A DNA stretch of 64,000 bases. It comes from Limosilactobacillus reuteri. GTDB lineage: Bacteria; Bacillota; Bacilli; Lactobacillales; Lactobacillaceae. The translations under genes were made by a program, and so were the position numbers. The stretch covers positions 1,488,001 to 1,552,000 of the forward strand of contig NZ_CP059275.1 in NCBI RefSeq assembly GCF_013694365.1, given 5' to 3'. Below, in pieces: positions 63,913-64,000 of this stretch; positions within the stretch are counted from its first letter, which is position 1, and every line of letters starts with the position of its first letter. The notes beneath the pieces were generated by a model. The model had not been told where the DNA came from, did not search any database, and saw nothing but the letters and a program-made list of their open reading frames with translations.

Positions 63913-64000
63913 TTGAACTTACGAGTAAAGCATTGGATTTATGGAATATTTTGCTTATTAGTAGCAATAATTGCAATTGGTCCAGAATTACGTGCTACTT
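63913..64000 (+). CDS. Start of a membrane protein (partial)
   Basis: A TTG start gives 29 residues up to the window edge: NLRVKHWIYGIFCLLVAIIAIGPELRAT, a basic start followed by one membrane helix. The rest lies outside the window, so no family can be assigned. Confidence 0.5.
   Translation, partial: MNLRVKHWIYGIFCLLVAIIAIGPELRAT

Overview
The window reads as a low-GC Lactobacillaceae chromosome, most likely Limosilactobacillus reuteri or a close relative. This rests on recognised gene content: a dltXABCD operon ending DltX in the FIYNEF motif, the yqeG-yqeH-yhbY-nadD-yqeK-rsfS-tmcAL-yceD-rpmF block, ClpE followed by HPr and enzyme I, a YjeM-type transporter, a GlsA glutaminase, and four consecutive secreted proteins with KxYKxGKxW signal peptides. 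The species call is inference; no 16S rRNA gene is present to confirm it.

The sequence is not an ordinary contiguous chromosome. Nearly every gene starts on the base after the previous stop codon, every gene is on the + strand, and intergenic DNA is almost absent. At several junctions 8 to 20 bases are tandemly repeated exactly as expected if two overlapping native genes had each been written out in full (dltC/dltD, yqeG/yqeH, nadD/yqeK, GntR/ABC). Some groups run opposite to the usual operon order (mazF-alr-acpS; a broken hydrolase whose C-terminal piece precedes its N-terminal piece), as if minus-strand genes were flipped one by one while map order was kept. A few non-coding blocks survive: 11401-12797, 23445-23634, 36460-36713 and 59175-60450. 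They look like short assembly fragments, and their coding parts are then repeated. Statements about spacing, ribosome binding sites and co-transcription therefore describe the usual family arrangement, not what can be seen here.

Layout. 1-6075: end of pth, a c-di-AMP-binding CBS protein, a hydratase with cytosine deaminase and permease, MazF, Alr and AcpS. 6076-11400: lipoteichoic acid D-alanylation (dltXABCD) and glutaminase. 11401-13586: hairpin repeat, IS30 left-end fragment and a broken group II intron reverse transcriptase, partly duplicated. 13587-21950: ribosome assembly, NAD and tRNA-modification genes, rpmF and an ArlRS-like two-component pair. 21951-36459: transporters, peptide deformylase, YidC, acylphosphatase, RNA methyltransferase, PheST, a NlpC/P60 wall hydrolase, Udk, GreA and a large YfhO-type membrane protein. 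36460-36713: a perfect 254-bp palindrome. 36714-38291: prfC. 38292-48005: the repeat-rich secreted protein cluster (unknown C-terminal domain, GH53 endogalactanase, C39-like peptidase, M23 peptidase). 48006-59174: a GntR/ABC exporter module, an ECF S component, ClpE, HPr/EI, glycolipid-type glycosyltransferases and a flippase-like protein. 59175-61113: rRNA promoters and leader without rRNA genes, an IS110 fragment present twice, and a second hairpin repeat. 61114-64000: broken hydrolase, D,D-carboxypeptidase and small membrane proteins.

The most biologically interesting region is 38292-48005. Four adjacent secreted proteins share one architecture (KxYKxGKxW signal followed by Cys, an ETGxPNTF-like junction, then NWG-TYYF-DGAR repeats) but carry different C-terminal effectors. 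The 1472-residue member also carries three copies of an unnamed module of about 120-130 residues around its GH53 domain.
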